64,000 nt of DNA. Source: Puffinus mauretanicus. Taxonomy: Eukaryota > Chordata > Aves > Procellariiformes > Procellariidae. The notes beneath the pieces are model-generated. The model saw nothing but the letters and a program-made list of their open reading frames with translations. It ran no database searches and was not told the origin of the DNA. Every line of letters starts with the position of its first letter. Within the stretch, counting starts at the first letter, position 1. A program made the translations under genes and the position numbers. The stretch covers positions 2,790,001-2,854,000 of the forward strand of contig JAJKFH010003493.1 in assembly GCA_023333565.1 (NCBI GenBank), given 5' to 3'. This document shows, piece after piece, positions 40,597 to 53,155 of this stretch.

Positions 40597-41639
40597 AGAT
40601 TTATCCTCATCTCAATTCCTTCATCTAGATGGTGCAAAAAGTGCCATTATCAAAATACTGGAAGATACTCATTGTTCTTACTAGTTCTTATCTAGACCAA
40701 AGGTAGAAATTTTTCAGCATTAAATTTGAGGCCCAAGGGATCTGAATTACTCTAAGAAAATTAGCAGTACATATATATATTTTTAAAGAGGTGTTCATTT
40801 TACTTTAACTAGACACTGTATGTAGAGAAAAAGCTTGGCTAGATCCAGTATTTTTGGTCGCCCTGCAATATTACTGGGAATTTATGGCTTGGAATATCAA
40901 CATAATTCGATGAGGTAAGCACGATTTTTGGGTAGATATCTTTCATTAGACTTAATTATTCATAATGGAAACCAAGGGTGAAGTGACTGGGCTACTTGTC
41001 ACTCAGAAAGGCTTTGGCAGAAAGAGAAACTTCAGACAAATCCCTTACACCACTTAGTTTCCATTACAGCGAGAGAATTCAGCTGAAAAATTTGGATCAG
41101 ACTTTCTTCCAGTTCTTCCAGTTTTCTGATTGAGACCATCTTTCCATAAGAAACTTAAAAAAAAAAAAAGTACTTTTAGGCAAGCAGTAAGAGAAGGAGG
41201 ATATTAAGACATTTTTCTAACTCATGCTACAATTTCTTCGTAGTGGTTATATCCTTCTTTTATCAAGTGCTTTTTATTGAAGCCAGTTACCATTTTCATC
41301 TACACTTTGGAACCAATATGTTTGTGGTAAATGCAATTGGAAGAATATCTAGGAAAACTGATCTCAATGAGCTGTCAAAGGAGCAGTAATGTATTACAGG
41401 ATAACCAGATATTGCTTCATATGCTTATTGAGAGCACTTGAATTCAGTACGGTACGGCATTTTTTCATTGTCAATCTTCTCTAGTTTCAGCAAGGTGTTT
41501 CTAGAGGTCCATTTATCACCCAAAATGATATGAAGTTCAACTTTGAGGCTTCCTGCGACTTTCTTTCTTGCAACAAACCCGCAGCACACCAGGTCAGTGT
41601 GCCGAAAGTCTGTATGAGGCAAATTGTTTTTTTCTTGTG

Positions 41640-41835
41640 ATTAACTTTCTCTGCCCTCCTGTCACTGGAGCCATTAAAAATTATTGGCTGAAGCTGCTGA
41701 CGCTGTGTTGTGTTTAAAATTAATAAGTTTTGGCCAGAGTAAAAATAACAAATAGATTAAGACCAAAGCGAATATCACTTAGTTGATTTTATTATTCGCT
41801 TCTAAATAATACCAGTAAAAATTATTAAAAGTATC
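41640..41835. promoter_or_regulatory. Candidate conserved non-coding element
   Basis: Unique-looking stretch with an inverted CCAAT (ATTGGCTGAAGC) next to AGCTGCTGACGCTGTG, followed by AAAATTAATAAG, TTGATTTTATTATTCGC and other ATTA cores. No repeat or reading frame explains it. The assignment is by texture only. Confidence 0.22.
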
Positions 41836-44800
41836 CTCGCACTTTAGCAGACTGGTATTATTCAAAGAGTACTTTGATGTTTTTATTCTCTAAAGTCCTG
41901 TCTTCAGAGCATTCCTGAGATAGAAACCATCATGAAGAGAACTGCTTCTTAATGCACAAAACAGTTATTTTTATTATAGTATCTACAGCAATTTATTCAT
42001 TGCAAACACCATTACACAGTGTATGATCACAGCATGCTGAGTATTCACAATGAGATTTTAAAAATGGCAATTTTGTTAAGTATTCTCCACTTTGTTCAGC
42101 TGAACAAAATTACATAAAACCCTTCACAGAAGGCTTTCCTTGTTCAGTGCCGGAAACAATCATTTGCCTCCTATTACACATCTATGGGCTCGAGTCCCTT
42201 TTGCCTCATCTTTTGTTTCTTTTTCTTTTCAAGTAATACCACTAACTATAGTTCTAGCTCTTCTATACCACCAGAAATGGACTGTATATTTTAAATCAGA
42301 TAAAACATTTATCATCCTGATTTGCCTCTACAGTAAATTATAGTAAGCATCATTTGTAGCCATATTTTAGCAAAAGAGGAAAAACATTACAAGAATATGA
42401 ATAGACATTCCTGGGACCTTCTGATGTGACCTTCAACTTCGCAACTTGCCAAGTGATATTATTTCCATGTGACTCCCAATTTGCTTTTCCTTGAGGTTTT
42501 TTCTTTCCCAGGATTACCATTTATTTTTCAAAATGTAACTGCTTTTTAATTTCACAACATTTCCCCTTATCCACAACAGCTGTAACTTACCATTCTATCT
42601 TTTCTAAGTTAAACAGAAACCATGACACACAACAGTGGGGTGGCACCATCAGGCACTATATTTTTAAATTCTAAATCTAATTTAAAAGGATGAGGTGACT
42701 GAGTGCAGACAGATAGCACAGAAACCCCACAGCAGCTGGAAGATTTAAGAGGTGTAGTAGGGAAGAAAGCATTCTTTAAAACAGCATTGACTTTTTAGTT
42801 TCTGTGGAAACCTTAGAGGCAACGCAGGACAGAGAGGTAGACAGGGCTAAAAGCAGACCAGCACAGACTAGAAAGACTTACCATGAATGGGTGCAATATA
42901 CTGAAAGCTTTGGATTTGAAATCCATTTAATATGTTGATTTGATCACTTATAAAAAATGATTCCAAACTCCTACTCTTCATCAGAAATGATGAAAAATGA
43001 AAAAAAAAACCAAACCAAAAAATCATGCGCAATGCATTAGCGATGAATGGATCAACTTCGGCTACTGTCTCCTTCACTTTCTGATGGTGGACTGATGATT
43101 TCATGTAAGAATTTTTTTAAGTCTTCTCCAAAAAAGATCTCTACAGTATCTTACTTTAAGAAATATTAGTGTAAAGATATTCTGCAGCAGTCAGCCATTT
43201 CAGTAATTGAGAATGATTTATACAGGATTATTTCTAATATATGTACACACACATTTTCTGATTATTATGAATACTACAAGCAAGTAATATTTTTCAATGA
43301 CTGTATATTCTCTGTTCCTCAGGAAACTGGTTCTGTATAACTACTAGTCATTGTATCTTTCCCCTCCTTGGAAATGGTTTATCAAACTGCCTATAAAGAG
43401 GTTTGATTTACTCACGACTGTCATCTTTAATAATCCCATCTACAGGCAGTTGTCTAAATAGCAACGTGGAAGTTTTGAAACCTTATGCAACAAGAATAAT
43501 TTTGTAGCTTTTTTCCTGAAGTGGCCTGATTCTGAGATTTCCTTTTGTGATGTTTTAAAGACTTTAGTTTCTTTATATAAGCTGCTTGCAAAACTGTCCC
43601 AAAATATTAATGAGGGAGAGCAATGAGAAGAAGAATTAAAGAAGTTAGTATTTACAGTATATCTCAAATATACAATACAGCTGTGTAACCAACCAGTCTG
43701 CTCTTCTGTCCATCCTGTAAACAGAGGAACAGGCTTGAATACAGACTCCTCTCGTTTCAGCGAGAGATTCACACATGCTTACACATGAAATGCTTGCTTA
43801 CACAAGGAACAACTCTATATTATGGCATAGATTAACTAACATGATGTTAAACACATTATAAAACAAGTCATTTCCTCCTGAGTAAACAAGCCTATAAAGC
43901 CAACAGGCACAGAAAAAGGAAATTTGATTCTGAAATCCATATACTTCAAAAGCAGATTCCTTTTATTTAGTCAATTTAGTTAAGAGGCTGTCTTATTTCT
44001 CCAGATCTCTGGTAAACAGAAGAAAACACACTTGGAAATTGCTGGCAAACAGACATGCTTTCACAACATTTGTTGTTCATTTGAAATTATTCTCTTACTT
44101 CAAATATGGACACCAGCCATAGGTCCAAGGTGAAAGAAACTTTAAAATGTCTCAACTTTTGATTGAGACCGATTGCCCCCATTGCAGACCACATTCTGAC
44201 TTATCAGAAGAAAACATCATTTATAGGCTATTTTCTTTGCAGTGTCTGTGAGAACTGAGCAATTTACACCACTTGACTGACTAGTCCAAATAAACGGGGA
44301 TCTGGCAGATTCTTGGGGAGTGTTTACATGAGACTGGGACCTGGTAATGTAGCTTCTTCTACTGCAGTAGAATATTGTTAAGACTTTTTAATGTACTCCT
44401 TCCCTGGGGTGGGGGACTTATCTGCATCCATGACAGGGTAAACAGAAAATAAAATACACAGACATTTCTCATATTTCTATGAGGATAATTTTCTCCTAGG
44501 ATCTTTTGGGAGCGTCTCTGGGGCTGAGGTTAGGAAGCGGCTTACGTAGGACCGAGCTTTCTGCTCTGAGGTTGCTGGAAATCCTCTCAAAGTCAGACCT
44601 GTAGTTACCAAGTGAACTTGCTAAAACAGTTCCAGAAACTGGTTATGCCACAGACTTCACAATAAGAACAGGGTCGTTCCAATGTGTTTTTCAGTAAAGG
44701 TGAACTTATTTGGGACAACTGAGGCTCCATTCTTTTCAGTACACAGACCTCCACTGTGCTCCCAGGATTAGGACTTCTGATTAGAAAACCCTTCCCTATA

Positions 44801-47800
44801 AATGCCTTAGCTTCATCCCTTGCTTTATTCAAAAGCATTAGGATGGAAAGATGGGAAGTGGTCCTGGGAAGGATGATGGCGAAATCGGTTCAAGAAAAGA
44901 AGGTCGCTCGCTTGTCATTTGAAAGCCATAATGAAAGCGTACGGCTGGAAGGAGAAGTCCTCAGCCTGCGTTCTCAGGGTGGGAAGGCAAACAAGCAGTG
45001 TGCAGGTACCTGCTTGTGAAAGCAGTCTTCACCTTAGAGCTGGAGTTGGGGAACTCAGATCTCCACAAAATCTCTCTCAAGGTTTTAAGCAACACTTCCA
45101 CTGCTGCAGGCCTCACATGTGATCTACTCCAGAAATGATGCCTTGTCTAATGAAGAATCAACATTTCTAATTAGTAAGGGAGAACCAGCATTCTAATCTG
45201 TAAGTCGTAATCAACAACTCTGTCACGGAAGAATTAAACTTCACATATATAGGACCTGTTTTTTTTTTATAACGACAGCGTATGTTCCCTACATCAAGAT
45301 ATAACACCAACAACAGTTGAAATTGCCGTTATAATTTCCTTGGCAAACAACAACTTGGAATCCTTACTCATGCAGATGTTTTTTGCATGATAAAAATTAC
45401 ATTTGTGTTATTTTCTTTCCCATTTTCAGTTCCAGCTCATCTCCCTGGTTCAGCTGCCGGTGATACCTTCTCTCACCATTGTTTATTCACTGCCAATACG
45501 ACTGGTTGAGTGCATTAAGTGACAAACGACCAGTCTTTGAGTCAGAGCTACCACCACGAGGAGAACCACAGAACGCTACACTAGTCGTGCTGAAATTCAC
45601 GTGAAAATAACATGTAGCTTAACCTATGAACGCTAGAGTTATACTACTTATCTTTATCATGCATTACTGCTTATCTTTATTATCCTAATCACGCTTGTTT
45701 AAGTCTTGTGTAGTCAAAGCAAGCAGCTGGAGCAAATGGCTATGAGCTACAGAAATGTTCATCTTGTGGTCTCTGGTTCAGTGCTAGCCTAGATGGCTTC
45801 TGTCCAAATTGTTCGTACTTGGAGGCTCTTTGGTGGTCTGCATCTAATGAATAGGTTTTTTACAAATCCATTTCTTAGTGGACAAATGTCCCAAGTCAAA
45901 AGAGTATCATTGCTGATTGCAGCCTCGCTGGCAATGGACTGGATGGAGGAGGAAAAACGCTTTGGCTGCATGTGCTAGCTCTTGGTTGAAGCCCCGAGGA
46001 TGCTGTGGGAACACATGCCGGACAGCTGCCAGTCTTTACTGGTTATTCACAGGTTAATTACGAATGTATCTGTACTAATCGCTGTAACGATCAGTTAGGT
46101 ACTCTTCACAAACACCATATTCGGTGTAATAGTTTTAACAGGAAAATTTCCTGCTTTTTTCCTAATGCAGAGGGAAGGCACGGTGGAGATATTTCAAGCC
46201 ATATTACTGTTTAAATAACTTGGATATGATCAAAATCAGCAATGGCTCACCTGTACTGCTTGTGATAATTTAGCAGAAATCTAGCCCCCTGAGAAAGATT
46301 TAAATATACCACTTTATGTATTAAGAGGAAAAAGTGTTCCTCTGTCAGATCATATTGAATCACAACAGCGTGCGTATGTATTCTTGTCACAGTTTCTGCA
46401 CTTCTACTGCTTTTGATGCCTTCAAAATAATCTTTTTTAAAATTAACGTACTTGCCAGTTGTATATTCTGGAAGGGAGAGCAGCTGTTTCCTCACAACTG
46501 TACGCATAGCCTTTTGAAGAAAATTTTGTTTATTAATAGTAATCTGTTTTTCATAGCTTCGCAATTTCTTAGATAATAGGGTAAAACACAATTTTCCTTT
46601 CATGTTCTCTGCATACTGAAGAGACAGATGCAATTGCAAGAGACTGCTTATGCTGAGGGCAAAACTTGGTACTGCTTAATGTGACTTAATGACTAAAAAA
46701 TGTGTATAATTTATAGATGACATCTAGTACTCAGCTAAGATATTATTATGGTCAATGAGTACTCTTCCCTGCCGGTTAGTAAAAGGATTTGGAATTAAAT
46801 CTGTTTTTATTTTACTTGTTCAAGTAGACACACTGAAAGCAACCGAGCTAACCACATGAGTAACACAAATGGGATTTAGTCTTTGCTCCTAATCTTTTAC
46901 TAGACAGAAGCTCAGATATAACAATACATATATTAACTTGAAACACAGAACTGGGAGAAAGAGGGAAGAAAACCCAGGACTGAAGAAAGGCTATTTTACA
47001 GCTACATAAACATGTAAACACCTCCAGGAACTTTGCTTAATAAGGCCAGCTACTTTCAGCTATCACTCCATGCCCCTGACAATCTTTGCATGAAAGCATT
47101 TCTTTCTCCCCCAGGCAACACTATCAAGTTAGTGCAGTTCCCTCGAAATACATAAATGCTGTATTTAAAGCTAAATATATAGCATATGGAGGACTGGAGC
47201 TGCGCTCTGGAGAGCACCTCCCTCACCCACCCGAAGGCACTCAAGCACGCCAACAAATGTCCCTGTGAAATGTGGCAAATATGACAGGGAAAATGTCAGA
47301 ATACTGAAATTTCCTCTAGATTTTAACTTGTGTCAAGAGACACTCTTGTGTAATAGAGATACCACAGGGTCCACACCTGATCCGGAATTACCTCAAGACA
47401 TGATGTACACAATAAAGTAGTCAACACAGCAGTATTTAATACATCAGCACTGTTTCCCTTATGGGATACATTACTTAGCTTTTCCTAAAGATACCGAAGT
47501 GATTTACAAGTTTCTTTATCTAACTAGGTATATTCAACCCCAGCGCAGGGAAGCTGTGAGTGACAGTCAACCTTCCTGAGAAGCAAAGGCTCAGTCCTGT
47601 GCACTCAAGAGTTGATCCGGTGTTCAGTGATGCCAGTGATAAAACTCCCACTGACTTCAATACATTGAAATGCACAACAAAGAGCACTTATGAGCCACTT
47701 GTAAGCACATAAAATGTGTGTGCAGTTCTGCTTGCAATTTTAAAATCTCCTACTTTTAGTGAGTCTTGTTAAAAAAGAAGTCTTGTGTGTGCAATTGTTC

Positions 47801-50800
47801 ATTCAAATTTACGTTGATCTACTTTAAATCGTTTTCAGTTTATCATGTTACGAAACTTATTCTCAGATGATCAAAAAAACCCCACCTCAAACCTTCAAAA
47901 TCAAAAAAGGTTGGTCCCCGCAACCACCAAGCTTTAATCGAGGTTTTTCTGTTACAGCAATATTTTAGAATCACGCAAAAATATGAACCAAACTTGTCGG
48001 TTGACTTCCATTCCTATCACTTCTACAAGGGTCTGAGATTGTGCAGAACAATTTAAGTACAATTCTCTGAAATTCAGAACTGAAATGTCATTTCATATGT
48101 GAAATAAGAGAGCACAGTAATTTGGGAAGTCTATTACCTTGTTTGACAAAACTAGACTTATGACATTTTTGGCATATGGTCCTTCATAAGCTAATATTCT
48201 CTATTTAAAGAATATTTCTATTTTCATTTGCATTTTTACACTTATTTTCAAGTAATTTTATCACTAACAGGGATTATTGTGTTCAGGACTCAAATCTTAC
48301 TACAATTTAAAAAAATTGGAACACTTTTACATGAATATTTTCTCTGCAGAGGTAAAAGGTTAAATTAGTAGCACTAGAGAAAATGAATTAGTAAACTGAA
48401 AGAAAGATAATCAGTCTAGCTTCAAGGTTAACTTTCTGTTATTTATTGTAGTATTTTTTTTTTTTTAAACTTCTAACAGTATGCCAATCCAGTGCTTTGG
48501 CTTGCTGCACTACCACAGCGAAACTACATAAATAGAAACAATGTCTAAACATCCCAGCCCCTTTCAGAAACCCACCCCTGCTCTGGCCCCTCCCTCCTAA
48601 AAAATCTGGAGCAAAGGAATACCCTTTCCGTTGAAAATCAGAAACCTGAGGTCCTGGCAGAGTGACAGGTAAATTAAATTTATCTGCCTCAAAAACATGA
48701 ATGTGTGAATAAGAGGTGTTCACAAATGTGAGCGGCCAGCTGCCTCCTCTGACGTGACCGTAAATACTGCTTTTAAATACAGAATCATAATATTTACAAA
48801 TAGAAATTACACACAGCGTGTCTTTCAAAATCTGTCTGCCGTTGTCCAGAGGTTTTTTGTCGTAAACAAACCAGCATAAACAGTGGGAAGTAAAAATGGT
48901 TTAAAAATAATTTTGTTTTTTGCAAATGAAGCAACATTAGCAACATCAACAGCTACAACTCTTGTATCGACATTGCTGTCTTATTTTATGCCTCTTACTT
49001 TAACTGCATAAAACCAACAAATATATTTTACTTCACAAATTGAGGAAAGCCTGCAAAAAGCAACTTTTTCTCTTTGCAAGCTTTGGAGAATTTATCTAAA
49101 ATATTGTAACACTCAGAAGCCCACACATCTTATTGTATAAATAATTTTATGTCTGAACTTTAATGTATTTCCAAAAAATGACAGGAGAGATTTAATGCAA
49201 GTTAGATGGCACTGCCACAAATACAATTTCAATTTATGATTATCAATTTAGGCAAATTAGGATTTCCCAACAATGTTAATTAAAAGTTTTGTATTGACAT
49301 ATCTCTTGTCCAAAAAATCAGATACTTTTTTCATCTCTTTTCATCTCTGTTTCCCTATAATAGCCACAAGTATTTTTCATTTGTGGGCTATAAAACATTA
49401 CAGTTATTCATTACATATGGCATTGGTATACTTGTTATAGCTACCTAGTGTACATTTCAATACCAAAATACATTTCTCAGTTTAATACACTACTAATGAA
49501 TCAAATAAAATTCAAGTGGTTTGGGGCTTCAACTGACACTTTAACTTATTACCCCCATAATCACATCATGAGCAGAAGTGGCCTTGTAACTCTCACTCCA
49601 TGTTCAGGCAGTTGTAGTGAAACTCACCATAATATTCTTGCTCTCTGGTTTATAATTACTTCCAAATTTTAGAAAATGTATTTACGTGCCCATTGATACT
49701 GTTTTTTACGGGCGTTTCTGTTATGCTAGCCACCACAGATGCCCAAAAATAAAGATCCAAAAAATGCATATCCAGATATACATCCAAAATTATTTTTTTA
49801 GCATTTTAAACAAAAGACTTTGCTTCGTTAAAACACTTTGCACCAGATCTCCTCAGCAGAGACCGACCCAGAACCAGAAACTCCTGACTGGGGAGTGGGA
49901 CCTGGCAGCCCTTCCCTCGCCGAATAGATTTTCAAACCCTTTGACAACCCACGCTTAAGATCTTCTTCATTCATTCAATAACATTACTTATTACTGGCAC
50001 ACAGAAGAAAAAAGAGAAAGGTTCGGAGCAATACCCAGTCCTTTGCTGTGGGCTTCCCACCACCACCAAGGAGAAGACCTGGACTCTGGGTGTTGGGGGA
50101 TAATTTTATAAAGTTACTTCTCTGCAGTCACACATAGCACAGCTTGCAGACATTGCTCTACAATATTTAAAACTTAATAACATGTTGCTGCAAATACTTT
50201 CTACCGGTCACGCCAATGAAAATATTCACAGTACTATAAAGAGGAGTCATTAATTATCTTCAGGTGTTACAAAATGCTAGGACTTAGTACCAAAAATACA
50301 AATGGATGTGAACAACGTTTTGTGCATAGAAAGCTACTTAAGGACACAAGCTCTTCAGGACTCACACTTCCCAGCTGCAGCTTGCTGGTTTTGACAGCAA
50401 AGTGAAAAATTGCATTCCAGGAATTGAAATACATTTCTTTCATAGCATTATTTTTCAGCCAGTACGCTACCAGGAGGCACTAATAAGCAAGGCCTATTTA
50501 GTTCTGCTGGGCAATGAATAAACGCGATTATCAAAGGATGGAATATTTCAGAACACGTCCTAAGAGTTTCATGTTGGATTTTCAGGGGGTGTTGTTGCTT
50601 CTTGTGGGTATAGAGCATGAGATCAGTACCCACAGCGGGCACAGAACACAAGGCTTGTTGTCAGCTCAGGGGAATGTTACAGTCAGGTTTTCATCTGTTC
50701 AGCAGAAGTTCAAAACTGGGGTGTCCTGTGTGGGACATCTGCATCTGCCGTACCACGCAACAGTGGGAGACATGTTCTAGAGCTCGGGGTGAAGGGACCC

Positions 50801-51835
50801 GACCTCTTCACCGCAACACTTTGGTGTGCTAGGGGCTGTCTGTTGTAATTGACTTTTTTATCTATAGAAATAGGTTCAGCCTCATTGCAATATATCCTGC
50901 AGGGAGAGGAAAACGAGAAAACACACTGTGGTACCTCTAATGAGTAGAATACTTCAGCCCATATTCAGTCAGACTCACTGATTATAAGGCATCTATTTAC
51001 TCTAAGCTGGGCGAGCAAAATCTCTGTCAATGGGTAGAATAAACAATGAGAGGAGTGGAACCATTTGTAATATGCTTAAATTTGCAATTTTCCCTTAATG
51101 AATAATATAACATCTTTCATATGAGGATTCTGCAGCTCTGTGATTTTTTGTCCCTATATTAAGAGATATGAACACTGATGCACAGAATAAATTCTCTTAA
51201 TAACAGAGCTTAGATTAATACATCCATTATCACAGCAATCACACTTGTCTTCTATAACCACATGAATGCAACCAGAGGAAGAAACACCCACATACTTAAA
51301 ATCAACATCTTTTCTTCAGAACAGATGGAAATAAAATATGAATTAAGAGTAATTTCACATAAATTAAGGAAAAAACCTTTTTTGAATATAGTCAGAAACC
51401 TGACTGTTTAGAAACTGTGTTTACACTTACAACGTTTCTTCTGCATGAAGGTACGGCCAGGAGGTTCAGTCAACAAAGAAGAATTGCGTATGATTTTGTA
51501 GGCTACACAGAGGCTTGCAGACTAGACAGATTGACAATACCAAAATGTCACTGAGGCTGTCTTTCAAAGGGACAGCTGAAGGAGTTCTGCACAAATTTAA
51601 TCTGCTCCAGGGAAAAGGTAACCTGAAATGATGAAGTCCAGTTGACTGGATGCATCCAGGAGCTGGAATATACTCTCACAGAAAACCGCTGGGTGTTGAT
51701 AAGGTGAGTTTTGTTGGTAGATACTATACTATACAGTTTAAGGTAACTGGAAAGTCTCAGCTGAAGAAAGTTTTAATTCTTTATCTTTTAAAAAGGCTTT
51801 TATATGCTCTGTTCTTCACTTAAATTGGGCAGTAC

Positions 51836-52826
51836 CTACCCCTCAAGGGTCTGTACTGGGACCAATACTATTCAGCATCTTTATCAATGACATAGACAGT
51901 GGGATTGAGCACACCCTCAGCAAGTCTGCGGATGGCACCAAGCTGACTGGTGCAGTTGATATGCTTGAGGGAAGGGAAGCCATCCAGAGGGACCTTGACA
52001 GGCTCGAGGAGTGGGCCCTTGGGAACCTCATGAAGTTCAACAAGGCCAAGTACAAGGTCCTGCACCTAGGTTGTGGCAATCCCCAATAGTAATACAGATT
52101 GGGGTATGAACGGATTGAGAGCAGCCCTGCAGAGAAGAATTTGGGGATATTGGTGGATCCAAAATTGGACATGAGCCAGCAAAGTGCACTCACAGCCCAG
52201 AAGGCGAACCGTCTCCTGGGCTGCATCAAAAGAAGCGTGGCCAGCCGGTCGAGGGAGGTGATTCTGCCCCTTTACTCTGCTCTCGTGAGACCTCACCTGG
52301 AGTACTGCGTCCAGCTCTGGGGTCCACAGTACAAGAAAGACATGGACCTGTTAGAGCAGGTCCAGGGGAGGGCCACAAAAATGAGCAGAGGGCTGGAACA
52401 TCTCTGTTTTGAATAAAGGCTGAGAGAGTTGGGGTTGTTCAGCCTGGAGAAGAGAAGGCTCTGGGGAGACCTTTGCGACCTTTCAATACTTAAAAGGGGG
52501 CTTGTAAGAAAGATGGAGAGATATTTTTTACTAGGGCCTGTAGTGAGAGGACAAGGGGCAACGGTTTTAAACTGAAAGAAGATAGATGTAGATTGGATAT
52601 AAGGAAAACTTTTTTTATGAGGGTGGTGAGACACTGGAATAGGTTGTCCAGAGAAGCTGTGGATGCTCCATCCCTGGAAGTGTTCAAGGTCAGGTTAGAT
52701 GGGGCTTTGAGCAACCTGATCTGGTAAAAGATGTCCCTGCCCATGTCCCCTAGTCCAAGGGTTGAATTAGATGATCTTTAAAGGTCCCTTCCAATCCAAA
52801 CCATTCTGTTTTTCTATGATTGTATC
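51836..52826 (+). mobile_element. 5'-truncated CR1 LINE (reverse transcriptase C-terminus and 3' UTR)
   Basis: About 990 bp of a chicken-repeat-1 type LINE. It opens with the reverse transcriptase motif [19 protein letters not shown] and continues through [22 protein letters not shown], the [20 protein letters not shown] stretch and [22 protein letters not shown]1 3' region (GAAGCTGTGGATGCTCC, GATGATCTTTAAAGGTCCCTTCC) follows, ending in a degenerate CTATGATT terminus. The element is dead. The catalytic FADD box reads SADG, so the second Asp is lost; a TAG stop at 52087-52089 interrupts the frame, and further breaks follow. 5' truncation near 51836 is usual for CR1, and I see no clear target-site duplication. 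It is antisense to UBE2E2 and is the least decayed LINE in the window. Confidence 0.95.
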
Positions 52827-53064
52827 ATGTTGCTCTATATTAAAAAATAAACTGGACAATCATAATACATCATACTCTATGAGGATATACACATTTCCAA
52901 GATTTCATTTTCACTAGAATAAACACCTACTTTTCTTTATGTTTCCCAGAGTGTTCTTATCAGAATATGTACTCTTTCAAGAGTTTACCAGTACCAACTA
53001 GAGCTGCTTGTAGCAGAATGAAAAAATCTGCTTCTAATACATGCATATGTAAAAAAGCCCTCAT

Positions 53065-53155
53065 AAATTAATGGGCCAAACATTATCATGATACAATTCA
53101 CTGACTTCAGTGGAGTTGTACTAGCTTACTTAAGGATTAAACTTGGCTTAGTAAG
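53065..53155. repeat. Possible ancient amniote interspersed repeat
   Basis: TGGGCCAAACATTATCATG then CACTGACTTCAGTGGAGTTG resembles the 'tgggccaaattc ... ttgacttcagtggagttac' pattern common in old sauropsid repeats. CACTGACTTCAGTG is an imperfect palindrome. A weaker relative, CTCCCACTGACTTCAATAC, occurs near 47647. The family name is unknown. Confidence 0.35.

Noticed and set aside
45789..45978. Opposing 60-61 codon frames with protein-like composition near 45.8 kb
   Set aside because: Short, overlapping on both strands, no recognised homology or splice context.
52099..52416. 105-codon plus-strand frame resembling a reverse transcriptase
   Set aside because: It is the surviving piece of the 5'-truncated, stop-containing CR1 LINE and not a host gene.
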